64,000 nt of DNA, taken from positions 3,162,001 to 3,226,000 of the forward strand of contig NZ_CP011112.1 in NCBI RefSeq assembly GCF_001190945.1. Reading direction: 5' to 3'. A program made the translations under genes and the position numbers. Origin of the DNA: Luteipulveratus mongoliensis (GTDB lineage: Bacteria; Actinomycetota; Actinomycetes; Actinomycetales; Dermatophilaceae). The notes under the pieces were generated by a model. It was not told the DNA's origin and made no database searches. It worked only from the letters and a program-made list of their open reading frames with translations. Below are positions 63,107 through 64,000 of the stretch, one piece after another; within the stretch, counting starts at the first letter, position 1; each line of letters begins with the position of its first letter.

Positions 63107-64000
63107 GCGATGCACCTCGGCCCCGGCCGGCGCGTCCGCCTGGGTCGAGCATGTCCCTGCTCACCGACCTCATGGAGCACCCGCTGGACCCGGGCTACCA
63201 GGAGGCAGCCGACCGGCGTACGGCTCGGGGTGAGGCGGCAGCCTCCTTGCGCGGCCCACTGCTCATCACGGTGTGCGTCCTGACGGGGCTGCTGCTGATC
63301 ATTGCGGCCAACTCTCTCCGCGTACCCAAGGACGCCGCCAACCAGGAGCGTGACCAGCTCATCGGCCAGATCCACCGTCAGCAGAAGGTCGTCGACAACA
63401 AGGTCAAGGACATCAAAGGCCTGCAGGGGCAGATCAGTGCTGCCCAGCGCCAGGCGCTCGGCCGCGGTGACGGTCCGAGCATCGCCGAGGAGCTCTCCCG
63501 CGCTGAGGTGGCCTCAGGAGCGGTCGGGGTGCACGGGCCCGGCTTCCAGCTCACCCTCGACGACGCCCCGAGTGACCCGGGGGCCGGCGGCAACGCGGGC
63601 TCGGAGGGTGAGGAGCAGACGTCGGTCAAGTCGAGCGACATCCAGGTCCTGGTCAACGGGATGTGGCAGGCCGGCGCCGAAGCCATCTCGATCAACGGAC
63701 AGCGGCTGACCTCGCAGTCGGCCATCCGGTTCGCCGGTTCTGCGATCTTGGTCGACTTCCGACCGCTGTCCCGCCCCTATGTCATCTCGGCGATCGGCGA
63801 GGCCGGCGCCCTGAAACAACGATTCGAGGCCGGCCCGTCCGGCAGCTATCTGAAGAGCCTGACTTCTCAGTTTCGAATGAAGGTCAAGGCTGAGAACAAG
63901 GACAATCTCAGCGTGCCCGCGTCCGCATCCCTGGGGATGCACTCCGCGTCGCCGGCCCCCGCATCCACGGCCAGCGCGTCGTCTGCTCAGAAGGAGAGCC
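63103..64000 (+). CDS. DUF881 domain membrane protein, 3' end outside the window
   Basis: At least 299 residues from ATG 63103. A Pro/Arg-rich cytoplasmic start is followed by one membrane helix (LLITVCVLTGLLLIIAAN), a coiled coil (QLIGQIHRQQKVVDNKVKDI) and the extracellular DUF881 domain (GVHGPGFQLTLDDAP, LVNGMWQAGAEAISINGQRL, VDFRPLSRPYVISAIGEAG). A Ser/Ala-rich tail was still open at the edge. DUF881 proteins sit near small basic and FHA proteins close to division genes; their role is unknown. The start overlaps the phosphotransferase stop by 4 bp. Confidence 0.88.
   Translation, partial: MSDAPRPRPARPPGSSMSLLTDLMEHPLDPGYQEAADRRTARGEAAASLRGPLLITVCVLTGLLLIIAANSLRVPKDAANQERDQLIGQIHRQQKVVDNKVKDIKGLQGQISAAQRQALGRGDGPSIAEELSRAEVASGAVGVHGPGFQLTLDDAPSDPGAGGNAGSEGEEQTSVKSSDIQVLVNGMWQAGAEAISINGQRLTSQSAIRFAGSAILVDFRPLSRPYVISAIGEAGALKQRFEAGPSGSYLKSLTSQFRMKVKAENKDNLSVPASASLGMHSASPAPASTASASSAQKES

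Overview
The window is about 64 kb of high-GC DNA from an actinobacterial chromosome. The genome type is inferred from the conserved block pdxT / yebC / ruvCAB / yajC-secD-secF / apt / rel, the parA-scpA-scpB-rluB-tyrA-cmk-plsC-der run, the CDP-alcohol phosphotransferase plus DUF881 pair at the right edge, and many leaderless start codons 6-7 nt behind a TAnnnT hexamer. The mix fits Micrococcales (Dermacoccaceae or Intrasporangiaceae-like), but the lineage is an inference.

Left part (1-13.9 kb): a DUF445 membrane protein, vitamin B6 synthesis (pdxT), a Tat-exported PhoD-type phosphatase, YebC, the Holliday-junction machinery RuvABC, the Sec accessory operon yajC-secD-secF, apt, and the bifunctional (p)ppGpp enzyme Rel. 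From 13.9 to 19.6 kb an aminoglycoside-phosphotransferase-like gene is cut in two by a 4.8-kb Tn3-family transposon. The element has 38-bp terminal inverted repeats, a perfect 5-bp target duplication (GAGTC), an intact resolvase, a membrane glycosyltransferase and a small secreted protein as passengers, and a decayed transposase gene. Removing the element and one GAGTC restores the phosphotransferase reading frame.

Middle part (19.6-39.6 kb): mostly housekeeping genes, including an EthD-like protein, M18 aminopeptidase, DUF349 protein, lipoprotein cyclophilin, MBL hydrolase, hisS, a LacI regulator, a class IV aminotransferase, xerD, parA, condensin subunits scpAB, rluB, tyrA, cmk, plsC, der and tRNA-Pro(GGG). 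This ends in a three-gene module of a small GTPase with two Roadblock-like proteins, resembling part of a conservon but without its kinase or DUF742 subunit.

Right part (39.6-64 kb): an aromatic-degradation operon (flavin reductase, two-component phenol-type monooxygenase, catechol 1,2-dioxygenase broken by one in-frame TAG) faces an IclR regulator. Next is a divergent locus for a sulfated, probably sugar-like compound: ABC importer without its ATPase, sulfatase, formylglycine-generating enzyme, two dehydrogenases and a ROK repressor. All of its enzymes look cytoplasmic, so import before desulfation is inferred. Then come a spermidine-synthase-like protein, a uridine-kinase-like protein, a DUF1697 protein, a receptor Ser/Thr kinase with a beta-propeller-like sensor, a DUF2207-like membrane protein with a Cys-rich tail, a YdeP-type molybdoenzyme with FdhD, and the start of the pgsA-like/DUF881 cluster, cut by the window edge.
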